Below are positions 1 through 9,572 of a stretch of DNA of 64,000 bases, in pieces (the first letter of the stretch is position 1; each line of letters opens with the position of its first letter). The notes under the pieces were generated by a model, which saw only the letters and a list, made by a program, of their open reading frames with translations, did not search any database and was not told the origin of the DNA. The stretch is from Tenacibaculum aiptasiae (GTDB lineage: Bacteria > Bacteroidota > Bacteroidia > Flavobacteriales > Flavobacteriaceae): the NCBI RefSeq assembly GCF_008806755.1, contig NZ_WAAU01000037.1:1-64000 (forward strand), read 5' to 3'. Both the position numbers and the translations under genes were made by a program.

Positions 1-3000
1 TGTTTGAGTTGATAAACATCCTGATCCATCTCGTACATCTACTGTATATGTATTTGGTGTTAATCCTGAGAATGTATAAGTTGTTCCTGTTGATGGAGTT
101 GGCGTTTGCCATGGTCCTCCATTTAAACTAAATTGATAATCTCCATTTCCTTGTGTAACATTTACTACAATTTCTCCGTTACTTCCATCATAACATTGTG
201 TTACAGTACCTGTATGAGTTACTGTTTGTGGTGGATCTACTGTTACGCTTACTGGTACACAACTGTTTTTTGCTATTGTTATTTGTACATTATCAATTAA
301 GTTACCTACACTTAAATTTCCTGTTGCTGTAGATACTGCTTCAAAAGCAATAATTGTAGTAGATTGCCCAGCTGGTACTACATATGTTCCAGAGTATACT
401 CCCCATGCAGAAGTACCATCTTTCATTGTTTCAACAACTGGTGCTGTAGCTAAATCTCCTCCAATTCTAACTGAAGCTTCATCTTCTCCTATTCTACCTC
501 TATGTGCAACTGACCAATTAATTACATCTCCTGGTTCAGTACAATACTCTTGATATAAAGCTCCTGCATTTCTAGCATTTAATTCTGCTAAAGCAACTCC
601 ATCATGTGGTGTTACTCCTAAGAAATTATTATACCAAATTTCAATTCTATTTGAAGGATCTGTAGTATCCCATCCCGGTACATCATCTTCATTTCTTTGA
701 CGGAAACCTGTAGAAGCTAATGCTGGTGATTCAAAACTACCATTTTCAAATAAGTTTGCAGTACAACCACACTCATTACAACTTCTACTATCACGTACCA
801 TTACAATATAATCTGTTGCGCTAGGTGCTACATTAGTAAATACTGGTGACGTTTGCCAAGTTGCCCCTCCATCTATACTAAATGTGTATGGTGGTGTACC
901 TCCTCCGTTTGTTACAGCCGTAATTGTTGCTCCTGTGCTTGCTCCTGTACAAACTGCTGCTTGTGTTACTGATGCAGACAATATTAATTCTGGCGGTTCA
1001 GAAATTGTAACTGTACCTAAATCAACATCACAGTTTAATGCTCCAGAAGTTTCTCTCACAAATACATGATAACTTCCAGCTGCTAATCCAACAATTCTAT
1101 ATGGGTTATCTGAAGTAGACGACCAAGTTGTTCCTCCATCTGTAGAATATTCATAACTACCTCCTGTAAAATTATTTGCTGAAATTGTTATTGTTCCATT
1201 ATCAGAACCATTACACTCACTATCAGTACTTCCAACTACACTTCCTGTAAATGCCTGACCTGAAGCAACATTCACAACGATATCTTCTGTACAAGCACTT
1301 CCATAAGTTACAGTAAATGTATGTGCTCCTACGGCTACATTATTAAATACGTTACTTGATTGAGCTGCTGCTCCATCTAAACTATAGGTATACGTTCCTA
1401 CATTTGGTGTTATTGTTACATTGGCTGTTCCATCACAATTATAAACAATAGAACTTCCTAAGGTAGGTGCAGCTGGTAATGCCCCTATTGTTACATCATT
1501 TAAATCTCTTGAACAACCATTTGCATCTTCTACTCTTGTATTATATGTTCCTGCTGGTAAATTAGAAACTGTAGTTCCTGCTGCTACACTAAAAGTAGCC
1601 GCTCCAGTTAATCTATAATAATATGTATAAGCTCCCGTACCTCCTGTTGGAGCTGTAAATGTTAAAGTACCTAATATTGTAGCTCCAGCTGCATTACATG
1701 AAAGATCTGTCGCAGCAACACTACCACCTGCTAAAGCTGTCGGCTCATTAATAGCAATATTAGTAATTTCATAATTACATTGATAACCTGTTTTTGAAGC
1801 TCTTATAGTTACTGTATAATTAGCATTTGCTGCTAAATTATTGAAAACACCTGTTGTATTCCAATTAGTACCTCCGTCTAAACTATATTCAATTGGAGCA
1901 AAACCTAAGTCACTTCCTACAACATTTACCTCTATTCTACCATCTGTTAAACCATTACAAGAAATGTCTGTTGCAGTATGTGTAAATTGTAACGGTGGTT
2001 CTACATTTATGGTTACTGGTCCAGATATTGTAGAACAGTTATTACTATCTACTACTACGAAAGTATAGGTACCTTCCTGTCCGTTTACAACATTATAAGT
2101 AGTATTTGTAAAATAATCTGAAGGAGGAATTGCAGCAATACTTGCATGTAAATTTACCCCGTCTTTAGACCAAACTGCAAATGAATAACTATCTCCTGTA
2201 TTTAAAGTTCCTCCTGTAGCATTTAATGTTATAATTCCATTAGATGCACCATTTAGACATGAAATATCTTTGGTAGCAACAGCATTTAAATTAAGTTCTG
2301 CTGGTTCTACGATTGTTACCATTTGTGTAGCGGTACAATCGGCTGTTGAAACAGTAACTGTATAAACCCCTCCATCAGTTACATTAAAAGTGTGATCATT
2401 GGTAGCTACAGGCCCAAAAGTTGCCACTGTTGCTCCTCCTTGTGTTAAGGTATAGGTATAGTCACCGGGTACATTATTTGCTTGAATTCTTATTTGTGCC
2501 TGTTCATTAGCACACTGCATGTTTGTTGTAATTACATCTAAATCTATAGTCTCCTCTTGAATATTTATTGAAGGAAAAGTATAGGTACATGCAGCAGCAG
2601 AAGAACCTGCTAAACGAATTGATAAATCATAATCTCCTGGTTGTGTTACTGTAAACGTATTACCAGTTTGAAAAGGAGCATTAAAACCTCCTGGTCCTGT
2701 TAAACTGTATTCGTATCCTACAGGAATATTATTAATCGTAATATCGGCAGAACTTCCACAAAGAATATCCTCTTTTACAATATTTGGATTCAAGGTTGCT
2801 TTATATACATTAAAATAATATTGTTCAGGACATTGTCCATCATATAATACATCTAATCTATATTCTCCTGCATCACTAAACGTTCTTGATAATTCAGTTC
2901 CTAAGCTATTCCAAGTACATGCTGAATTTACATTTGCACATCCAGCCACTGTTTGATCTGGACAAGAAGATTCATCTAATTGAAACCATTGTACGGTAGT

Positions 3001-5100
3001 TGCTGAACCTGCTGCAAAGGGTAAGTTTATTTGTCGTGTACTACCATCTCCACATAAATAAATTTCAGCTAAAGCCTCTCCATTACTAGGACATGATGTC
3101 AATATTTGATCGGCTGAAGCCGCTAATGGATTAGGCTGATTATTAAATGCGATTACATTAATTGTCTCCGTACTATCAATACAGCCTACTGGAGCTGTTT
3201 TTGTTACAATATACGTCCCTCCTTGAGTAACAGTAAGTGTTTGACTCGTACCAATTACTACTCCTGGGTTATTAGCATTTACCCATGAATAGGAAGTAAA
3301 ACCGTTACCTGCCACTAAATCTGTATCAGCACCACATAATATTTGATCTCTTTCAAAGGTACAACCAGAAGTGTCAACTAAGAAATTTGAAGTTCCTACA
3401 ATACCAAAATTACAGGCATCTATTCCTGCAAAACTTGGCTCATTTATAACTCTTGGAGTTCCTCCTTCATCACTATCATAATTTGCAAAAGCTTGATTTT
3501 CAATCCTATTAGAACATACATCTCTTAAATCGTTACAACTCGAAACTACTTGAACTTTTATTTTTATTTCATAAGCTGGATCACCTTCTTCAACCATACT
3601 ATCTGGTATATTAAAACGTAATTCGCCTCTAAATCCGTTTCCTGCTGCAGGAGGTGTATATGTATAATTCGCTGCAGTTAATCCAGCTGGTAAAATTAAA
3701 TCTGACTCTATTAAATCAACATTCTTAGGTAATAAGTCAACAATTTCTGTATTTAATGCATTATCTGTACCTACATTTTGAAATCTAACCGTATAAAATA
3801 GTTCATTACCTAAACCTACTGGGGCACCAGAAATGTCATTTCCTGCTGCGTCTTCAATAGTTTTAATTAACTGTATTTTAGGTTCTATAATCTCAACTGA
3901 CAAAGCATTTAAAAAAGCCCAGTATACATCTCCACTTGTAGTAAATCTCAAACTAGCACTTGTTTGATCATTAGCTATAATACCATTTCCATTATTATTT
4001 AATTGATACAAATCAATATCAAAACCTAATGTATTTTCGCTATTAGGAGTTCTATCTGTTAAAAATGCATCGTTCTCACTTATAGAGCCATTAAAAAAGT
4101 TATAATTCCTTCTCCAGACCCAACCAATAGCGGGATCCCAAACCCAGCCAAATTGAGCTGGATTTACATTTGGTGTTTCTTGGTCTATATAATCTCCGTT
4201 AGTATCTTGTATTTGAAAACTATCACCACCAATTCCTTTATCTCCCTCTAAAACACCAACTAAAAGTTTTGCTCTTACTGGGCCTACAGGAATAGTTTTA
4301 AACCCTGAATATGATATTGTTTCACTACTATTTATATTTGGGTCAATTGAAGTAAAACCATCAAAAATAGAAATATTTTTACTTGATAAATTTTCATTTT
4401 CGTAAATCACAACAAGAGTCCAACCTCCAGCTCCACCTACTCCATTTATATTATCTACTCCAACTGTGGCTTTAATGTCTGCAACATAATAATCTCCATT
4501 TGCATTAGTTCCTAAACCAGCTAATAAAGCAGTTACATCACTATAATATAAGTAAGGTCTCAATGAAGGCTGGTCAGGTGAATCGTATATTACTGTTCCC
4601 GTAATATTTCGATAATTTATATCCCCTGGTATTTTAAATTTAATTTGATCTTTATTTGGGTCTCTTGTTGAAGAATCTGTATTTGACCAATTCGCATAAG
4701 GATATACCGCCCCCCAATATAATCCTGCATATGAAACTCTTGAACATGCCGGTAATGTTAATCCTGCTCTTGATGAAGACTCTGTGGAAGGATCTCCATC
4801 AATATCAATGTACTGCATATTGAAACTTCCATTAGTAGAATTTCCGTTATAAGGAACATCTGGTGTATCTGAACCAGAAGACCTACTAATTATATTATTA
4901 GCTATAAAAGTAATGTCTCCTCTTAAATTGACACCTCCAGCACCTAAACGATTTGTAAAAGGTCGATCTGGTCGTTGACTTGTCTTTTCTTTAACTATTT
5001 CTCTAACAGGCTTAGGGTACTTCTGTACTTGCTTTTGTGCCTGAATATGTATTATATTAAATAATACTAATAATAATAATAATAGTAATCTTTTCATCAT
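1..5100 (-). CDS. Giant SprB-like T9SS surface adhesin (C-terminus beyond the window)
   Basis: A single reading frame stays open for 1700 codons from an ATG-ATG pair at 5100/5097 to the left edge, so the protein is partial and its C-terminus, where a type B sorting domain would be expected, lies outside. It begins with a signal peptide (MMKRLL, poly-Leu, ending near QAQ). Residues of roughly 40-400 form an N-terminal region typical of flavobacterial giant cell-surface proteins. Residues of about 400-540 look like a DUF11-type stalk domain. Residues 560-1440 are PKD/Ig-like and SprB-type repeats with the recurring pattern (A)T-D-x-S/E-C-N-G followed by a Y-x-x-S-x-D-G-G motif. Residues of about 1447-1600 start with NGSFESP and resemble a jelly-roll ligand-binding domain, and SprB repeats then resume. 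By analogy with SprB of Flavobacterium johnsoniae it may be a mobile gliding or attachment adhesin. It lies 49 bp after the PorP/SprF gene and is probably co-transcribed with it. Confidence 0.85.
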   Translation of the reverse strand, partial: MMKRLLLLLLLVLFNIIHIQAQKQVQKYPKPVREIVKEKTSQRPDRPFTNRLGAGGVNLRGDITFIANNIISRSSGSDTPDVPYNGNSTNGSFNMQYIDIDGDPSTESSSRAGLTLPACSRVSYAGLYWGAVYPYANWSNTDSSTRDPNKDQIKFKIPGDINYRNITGTVIYDSPDQPSLRPYLYYSDVTALLAGLGTNANGDYYVADIKATVGVDNINGVGGAGGWTLVVIYENENLSSKNISIFDGFTSIDPNINSSETISYSGFKTIPVGPVRAKLLVGVLEGDKGIGGDSFQIQDTNGDYIDQETPNVNPAQFGWVWDPAIGWVWRRNYNFFNGSISENDAFLTDRTPNSENTLGFDIDLYQLNNNGNGIIANDQTSASLRFTTSGDVYWAFLNALSVEIIEPKIQLIKTIEDAAGNDISGAPVGLGNELFYTVRFQNVGTDNALNTEIVDLLPKNVDLIESDLILPAGLTAANYTYTPPAAGNGFRGELRFNIPDSMVEEGDPAYEIKIKVQVVSSCNDLRDVCSNRIENQAFANYDSDEGGTPRVINEPSFAGIDACNFGIVGTSNFLVDTSGCTFERDQILCGADTDLVAGNGFTSYSWVNANNPGVVIGTSQTLTVTQGGTYIVTKTAPVGCIDSTETINVIAFNNQPNPLAASADQILTSCPSNGEALAEIYLCGDGSTRQINLPFAAGSATTVQWFQLDESSCPDQTVAGCANVNSACTWNSLGTELSRTFSDAGEYRLDVLYDGQCPEQYYFNVYKATLNPNIVKEDILCGSSADITINNIPVGYEYSLTGPGGFNAPFQTGNTFTVTQPGDYDLSIRLAGSSAAACTYTFPSINIQEETIDLDVITTNMQCANEQAQIRIQANNVPGDYTYTLTQGGATVATFGPVATNDHTFNVTDGGVYTVTVSTADCTATQMVTIVEPAELNLNAVATKDISCLNGASNGIITLNATGGTLNTGDSYSFAVWSKDGVNLHASIAAIPPSDYFTNTTYNVVNGQEGTYTFVVVDSNNCSTISGPVTINVEPPLQFTHTATDISCNGLTDGRIEVNVVGSDLGFAPIEYSLDGGTNWNTTGVFNNLAANANYTVTIRASKTGYQCNYEITNIAINEPTALAGGSVAATDLSCNAAGATILGTLTFTAPTGGTGAYTYYYRLTGAATFSVAAGTTVSNLPAGTYNTRVEDANGCSRDLNDVTIGALPAAPTLGSSIVYNCDGTANVTITPNVGTYTYSLDGAAAQSSNVFNNVAVGAHTFTVTYGSACTEDIVVNVASGQAFTGSVVGSTDSECNGSDNGTITISANNFTGGSYEYSTDGGTTWSSTSDNPYRIVGLAAGSYHVFVRETSGALNCDVDLGTVTISEPPELILSASVTQAAVCTGASTGATITAVTNGGGTPPYTFSIDGGATWQTSPVFTNVAPSATDYIVMVRDSRSCNECGCTANLFENGSFESPALASTGFRQRNEDDVPGWDTTDPSNRIEIWYNNFLGVTPHDGVALAELNARNAGALYQEYCTEPGDVINWSVAHRGRIGEDEASVRIGGDLATAPVVETMKDGTSAWGVYSGTYVVPAGQSTTIIAFEAVSTATGNLSVGNLIDNVQITIAKNSCVPVSVTVDPPQTVTHTGTVTQCYDGSNGEIVVNVTQGNGDYQFSLNGGPWQTPTPSTGTTYTFSGLTPNTYTVDVRDGSGCLSTQT

Positions 5101-5149
5101 AATAGGGGGAATTTAATTATTGGGGATAATTAGTGTACCTAAACTTTAA

Positions 5150-6985
5150 CTATTTTACGTTTATTATAGATTTTCTATCATAAAAAGCGCCATCTAAATT
5201 GCTTTCGTACAATCGTATTGCTTCTTTTCGATCTTGTGTCTTCGCTATATATATATGCATATATCCTGTTGCTGGGTTTATAAAATATCCAGCGTCTATA
5301 TTATCATTTCTTAATTCGTCTACGTTTCTATCTGCCAACGATTTTTTAGAATTTACGTACACAACAATATAATAACCTGGTTCTACTCCTTGCATTTTTG
5401 CCATTGTACGTACTCTTGCTGGTGGTTGTTTTTTAGGTTCTTTATAACTATCTCCTTCTTTTCCAATAGTTAATTTCCTAATATATACACCGTCTTTACT
5501 ATTCTTTTTTACTTTAATTGACGACTCGTCATTCTTATCATTGTTTTTCTCAAAGAATCTTGTTCCTCCACCAAACTCCTTTTCTAATTTCTCTTCTGCA
5601 TCTTCTTCTTTCGCAAATCGATCTAAGTAGACCCAATATATTTTTGATTTTGGATCAAAAATAGATTTGGCTTCATATCCTAACCTAGCCCACTTATCTA
5701 TTAATGGTTGCACTCGTTCTTCATTTTTATACCTATCTGCAATAATGTAATACATCGTTCCACCTCCACCTACATGGGTTATTGTGCTTTGCCTCCATGG
5801 TTTGTTAGACCTTCTTCTTAAAGAAGTGTCCTTTTCATCTGTTTTATTAGCTTGAGTTGGTGTATTAACTTTCACAGGTTCAGGCTGATTCTTTAACAAA
5901 CGTAAAATTTGATCTACTTTTTTATTTAAAATATCTATAGAATCTTGTGCTTTTTGAATTTCATCTGATAAATCGTTATGCTCAGGATTATCATATTCCT
6001 GTCTCTTAGGTCCTCTTGTAGGTAAAGTAACTTTAACATTACCTCCTCTTCTTGTTGGACGATCTCTTCTAAAATATTTTTTACCAAAGTTGTATATCAA
6101 TCCAATCTCATTGGTTGCAGCAAAATCACTCTTTTCATAAGTAAATCCAATAGCTAGACTCTCTGAAATATTTACTCCAACTCCTGCAGAGATACCATAT
6201 GTTTTATCATAACCAGCTTTAATCCATCCTACCTTTGGCAAATCTAAAATAGCGTTACCACCTGCGCTAAATGTTCCTTCTCCTGGTTTTCTTGCGATTG
6301 CTAACACTCTTAAATCTGCTCCTTCAAAAATTCCTGAAGCATAGGTAAATTCATGCGAATACATTGCATGAGCTGAGTATGTTTTTTCACCAAAAGAAGT
6401 AGCCATCTCGCTACTTTTCAAATTAAAATCCACTAAATTTTCAAAAAACACTCCTACGTCAAACTTACCAAACGATAGAGTTACTGCGGGCTGAAAATTA
6501 ATAATTGGAATGTCTTGAAAATTTGCTACTTGTGGATCGGGTACTGTTGAATTTACTTTTAAAGCATCAGCACTTCTACGGCTGTATAAAAAGTTAAACC
6601 CAAAAGTTAAATCCATATTATCGTTTAACTGTAAACGATGTGCATAATTTGCTAAGGCTCCAAAATCTTTAAAAACTCCTACTTCTTGTTGATAAATAGC
6701 CAATCCAGCTCCAACGTTCTCACGCATTTTACCAGAATAAGTTCCTAAATATAATCTTGGATTATCTTCAAAAGCCACATTACTATTACGTACTATAGCT
6801 GTAATTGATGTTTTATTTTCTCTTAAAGCTGAAAAAGTAGGAACTGTTAAAAAACGATTAAACTTCATAAAATTTCTTGAAGTAAAACTATTGTATTGTT
6901 GCGCACTATTAGACATCTGCGCTTCTAACGAAAACGTAGTTACTAATATTAACGTGTATACTATATATTTTTTAATCATCCCCAT
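5150..6985 (-). CDS. PorP/SprF family T9SS outer-membrane protein with C-terminal SPOR-like domains
   Basis: 611 residues with a signal peptide ending at LEAQ. Residues of about 25-305 are the PorP/SprF barrel (NSAQQYNSFTSRNFMKFNRF at the start, strand-rich Gly/aromatic pattern, ending near GKKYFRRDRP). SprF-type proteins are needed to deliver or attach type B T9SS cargo such as SprB, which fits the cargo genes on both sides. The usual family length is about 300-350, so this one carries some 270 extra residues: a basic linker, a predicted coiled coil at about 335-365 (LSDEIQKAQDSIDIL), and two SPOR-like modules at about 409-472 (starting MYYIIADRYKNEERV) and 534-596 (starting GYYIVVYVNSKKSLA). 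These could hold it to peptidoglycan. The start may be the second Met at 6979. Only 5 bp separate it from the upstream gene, so an operon is likely. Confidence 0.85.
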   Translation of the reverse strand: MGMIKKYIVYTLILVTTFSLEAQMSNSAQQYNSFTSRNFMKFNRFLTVPTFSALRENKTSITAIVRNSNVAFEDNPRLYLGTYSGKMRENVGAGLAIYQQEVGVFKDFGALANYAHRLQLNDNMDLTFGFNFLYSRRSADALKVNSTVPDPQVANFQDIPIINFQPAVTLSFGKFDVGVFFENLVDFNLKSSEMATSFGEKTYSAHAMYSHEFTYASGIFEGADLRVLAIARKPGEGTFSAGGNAILDLPKVGWIKAGYDKTYGISAGVGVNISESLAIGFTYEKSDFAATNEIGLIYNFGKKYFRRDRPTRRGGNVKVTLPTRGPKRQEYDNPEHNDLSDEIQKAQDSIDILNKKVDQILRLLKNQPEPVKVNTPTQANKTDEKDTSLRRRSNKPWRQSTITHVGGGGTMYYIIADRYKNEERVQPLIDKWARLGYEAKSIFDPKSKIYWVYLDRFAKEEDAEEKLEKEFGGGTRFFEKNNDKNDESSIKVKKNSKDGVYIRKLTIGKEGDSYKEPKKQPPARVRTMAKMQGVEPGYYIVVYVNSKKSLADRNVDELRNDNIDAGYFINPATGYMHIYIAKTQDRKEAIRLYESNLDGAFYDRKSIINVK

Positions 6986-6990
6986 ATACT

Positions 6991-9285
6991 TTAATCTAAT
7001 ACCGATATTGTACCTGCTTTAATTAGAATATCATCTCTAATTATTTTGTAATAAAAAACGCGCTGATTCCCCAAACTTTCAGTCGGCCAATTATTTTGGT
7101 AATCGGTTGTATTTAAAATTTCTTTCCCGTTTGAATTATACAACTGTATGGTTACAGTTGGTTGAAATGCATATCTATTTGATATTTGCCAAGTATCATT
7201 AATTCCATCTTGATTTGGTGTTACAATATTTGGCACTATAATTTGATCGTCTTGTTCTACAACTTCTATTGTTTTAACAACGCTACAACTTCCTACACTT
7301 ACTACTACAGTATAAAACCCTAAGGCATTTACATCTAATGTTTCGTTTGTTGACAATACAGTTCCCGAGTCATCTTGCCCTTCATGCCATACATAACTTT
7401 CCCCTCCAGATGCTGTTACTGTTACTGTTTGCCCTTGATTTAATACTACTTTTACAGATGGTGTGACTTCTACAACTGATTCATCAAACAATACTACATT
7501 AATAGGATCTATAGACCTTTCACAACCAAAACCTGTCATTTTTAATACATATTCACCTATAGAATCTACATCAAAATCTACTACATTGGTAGCTACTGCT
7601 GTTGTACCTCCATCTTTAAACCACTCATAGGTAAATCCAGGCACTAAACCATCTTCTATACTATAAGTTATGGTACCTTTTGGACATAAAGAATTAGAAT
7701 TAGGCTTTGATTTTATTTTTGGTAATGGAGCTCCTAATTTTACTGTTATTCTATTAGGATCTGGCAATTTAGTTTTTATCGTACCTGAACCGCAAGTACT
7801 AACTTCTAAATCATATTCGCCATTATCTAAATAGGAATTCACATCATATTCATTTGCAGTTCCTCCTGTAGGAATAGCCACTCCATCTTTGTACCACTGA
7901 TACTGAACCAGCTGAGGGCTACTTGCACTAAGTTGCTCTGCAGTTAAATCGTATTCATTTGAATTCTCATTAACTAAAGCCTTCACTCCTACAATGACTA
8001 ATTTTGCAGTTGTAGATTCACATTCTTTATGATTAGCATCTTGAATTCTTATTTCTGCTTTAAATTCTTTTAATGAATAGATAGAAAAAACTTCTGATTT
8101 CACTGTAGCAGGACATGATGATGAAGATGATGGATCTGTTACAACCGCATAATACTCTCCTGGCTCACCTATGGATAAAATAAATTGATCTGCTCCTGGT
8201 ATAGCTGTATCATTTCTGTACCATTGAATTGTGGTACCAGAGGGAGCATCTGTAATTTCAATTTGACGAGTTTCACATTCTAACCACACACTCTCTCCCG
8301 GATTCACTGTATTTATTGTAAAACTCGCAGTTGTTTTCTGTTTTAATTCAACCTCATTAGATGTTGTAGTACAATCATCTGAAGCGGTTCCTGTTATAAT
8401 TTTTAATGTATATTTTCCAAACTGACCTGCATCTGGTGTTGTATATTCATTTGAGTTTGAAGATTGTTTTAAAACTCCATCTAAATACCATTCATAAGTA
8501 TATGATGGGTTATTGATTTTAGACTTAAAAGTATAAGTATCTGTACTACATATTTCAACTATAGAAGGACTATCTATTTGTGCATCTGCTGTACTAATTC
8601 CTGAAACTATTAGCAATCTAGAAGAACGAGTTCCACACCCACCATAATCAATTAAAACATAATATCTTCCTGCTTCTGTTATTGTAAATTTGGGTTCAGT
8701 AGTTGTAGCTAAAAGTATATCTACAGCTCCATTTTCCTTATACCATAAATACTCACCAATTACAGTAGTACTTAAGAAAACCTCCCTACTTTCACCTGGA
8801 CACAAAGTAAATTCTTCTTTATTATTAGCATCTGCAATCCCTAATTCCGAATTCTGAACCATATCATGATATGCTTCAAAAGACGCAGACTCTGTACTTC
8901 TTTCAGGAGACGTAGTACGAACACGTATCTTATAGTTTTTCCCAAAAGTACCAGGAGGTAATTGGATATTGTAAGTAAAGTTAAATAGTTGATTATAATT
9001 ATTAACTGGAGTACTAATTAATGTGGCTAAATTTTTTACTGTCGATGGATTCGCAAAACTTCCACTAGCATCTGATAACTCTATAATAAATTGGTTATCA
9101 TTATTAAAAACTGCAGTTGTATAAGAAATATCCACTGGAAAATCTGTAGTACCAGTATTATCACAAATACTGGTAGCTCCACTTGAAACCACAGGCTGAT
9201 TTAGGGTTTGTGCAACCGTAGTGTAGTGAATACAAAAGAGAAATACACCTAAAAGTATTTGTATGCTTCTGGTTATTTTGTTCAT
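6991..9285 (-). CDS. Secreted Ig-like/PKD multidomain protein with T9SS type B (gliding-associated) C-terminal domain
   Basis: 764 residues. The signal peptide runs to about residue 26 (ending TTVAQ). The body is a series of Ig/PKD-like modules recognisable by the recurring Y-x-W-Y/F-K/L-D-G motifs (YEWYLDGVL, IQWYRNDTA, YQWYKDGVA, YEWFKDGG). The last 80 residues match the gliding-motility-associated C-terminal domain: IVTPNQDGINDTWQI, then a Q-L-Y-N-x-N-G-K-E motif and a terminal VFYYKI strand pair. This is the type B sorting signal for outer-membrane export by T9SS. It is the first gene of the three-gene minus-strand unit, followed by its probable PorP/SprF partner and the giant adhesin. 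A cell-surface or adhesive role is likely; the ligand is unknown. Confidence 0.85.
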   Translation of the reverse strand: MNKITRSIQILLGVFLFCIHYTTVAQTLNQPVVSSGATSICDNTGTTDFPVDISYTTAVFNNDNQFIIELSDASGSFANPSTVKNLATLISTPVNNYNQLFNFTYNIQLPPGTFGKNYKIRVRTTSPERSTESASFEAYHDMVQNSELGIADANNKEEFTLCPGESREVFLSTTVIGEYLWYKENGAVDILLATTTEPKFTITEAGRYYVLIDYGGCGTRSSRLLIVSGISTADAQIDSPSIVEICSTDTYTFKSKINNPSYTYEWYLDGVLKQSSNSNEYTTPDAGQFGKYTLKIITGTASDDCTTTSNEVELKQKTTASFTINTVNPGESVWLECETRQIEITDAPSGTTIQWYRNDTAIPGADQFILSIGEPGEYYAVVTDPSSSSSCPATVKSEVFSIYSLKEFKAEIRIQDANHKECESTTAKLVIVGVKALVNENSNEYDLTAEQLSASSPQLVQYQWYKDGVAIPTGGTANEYDVNSYLDNGEYDLEVSTCGSGTIKTKLPDPNRITVKLGAPLPKIKSKPNSNSLCPKGTITYSIEDGLVPGFTYEWFKDGGTTAVATNVVDFDVDSIGEYVLKMTGFGCERSIDPINVVLFDESVVEVTPSVKVVLNQGQTVTVTASGGESYVWHEGQDDSGTVLSTNETLDVNALGFYTVVVSVGSCSVVKTIEVVEQDDQIIVPNIVTPNQDGINDTWQISNRYAFQPTVTIQLYNSNGKEILNTTDYQNNWPTESLGNQRVFYYKIIRDDILIKAGTISVLD

Positions 9286-9329
9286 TTAAAGGGATCCTAA
9301 GGGACGATAAAAATACACTTTTTTTTATA

Positions 9330-9337
9330 CAAAGGTA
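9330..9337 (-). promoter_or_regulatory. Candidate promoter -7 element of the T9SS adhesin operon
   Basis: The minus strand reads TACCTTTG, a match to the Bacteroidota -7 consensus TAnnTTTG, 45 bp upstream of the operon's first start codon. No TTTG is seen at the expected -33 spacing. Nothing else stands out in the 287-bp divergent gap to 9573. Confidence 0.45.
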
Positions 9338-9572
9338 TTAACACGCTATAATATTATTAAGAAATATATAAAATATAAGTTAAACACACAAATAAACAAT
9401 ACATTAGCTCCTCTAAAATTTTATTTTCCGTTCTTTTTTTATTCAAAAATTATAAGCATATTTGTGTCAAATAATTGCGAAGTGTCGTGAAGCTATAAAC
9501 GGCAAAATTTAATTTAAACTTTTAACCCCCAAAAACTTGCGTTCAAAAAGCATGGACGTTCCCTTATGTATT

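Noticed and set aside
884..2068. Short plus-strand frames (884-1069 and 1841-2068)
   Set aside because: They lie antisense to the continuous minus-strand adhesin frame and are low-complexity mirrors of its Thr/Gly-rich repeats.
9537..9572. TTG start of the LRR gene
   Set aside because: The signal peptide begins cleanly at the ATG of 9573; the preceding 12 codons would spoil it.
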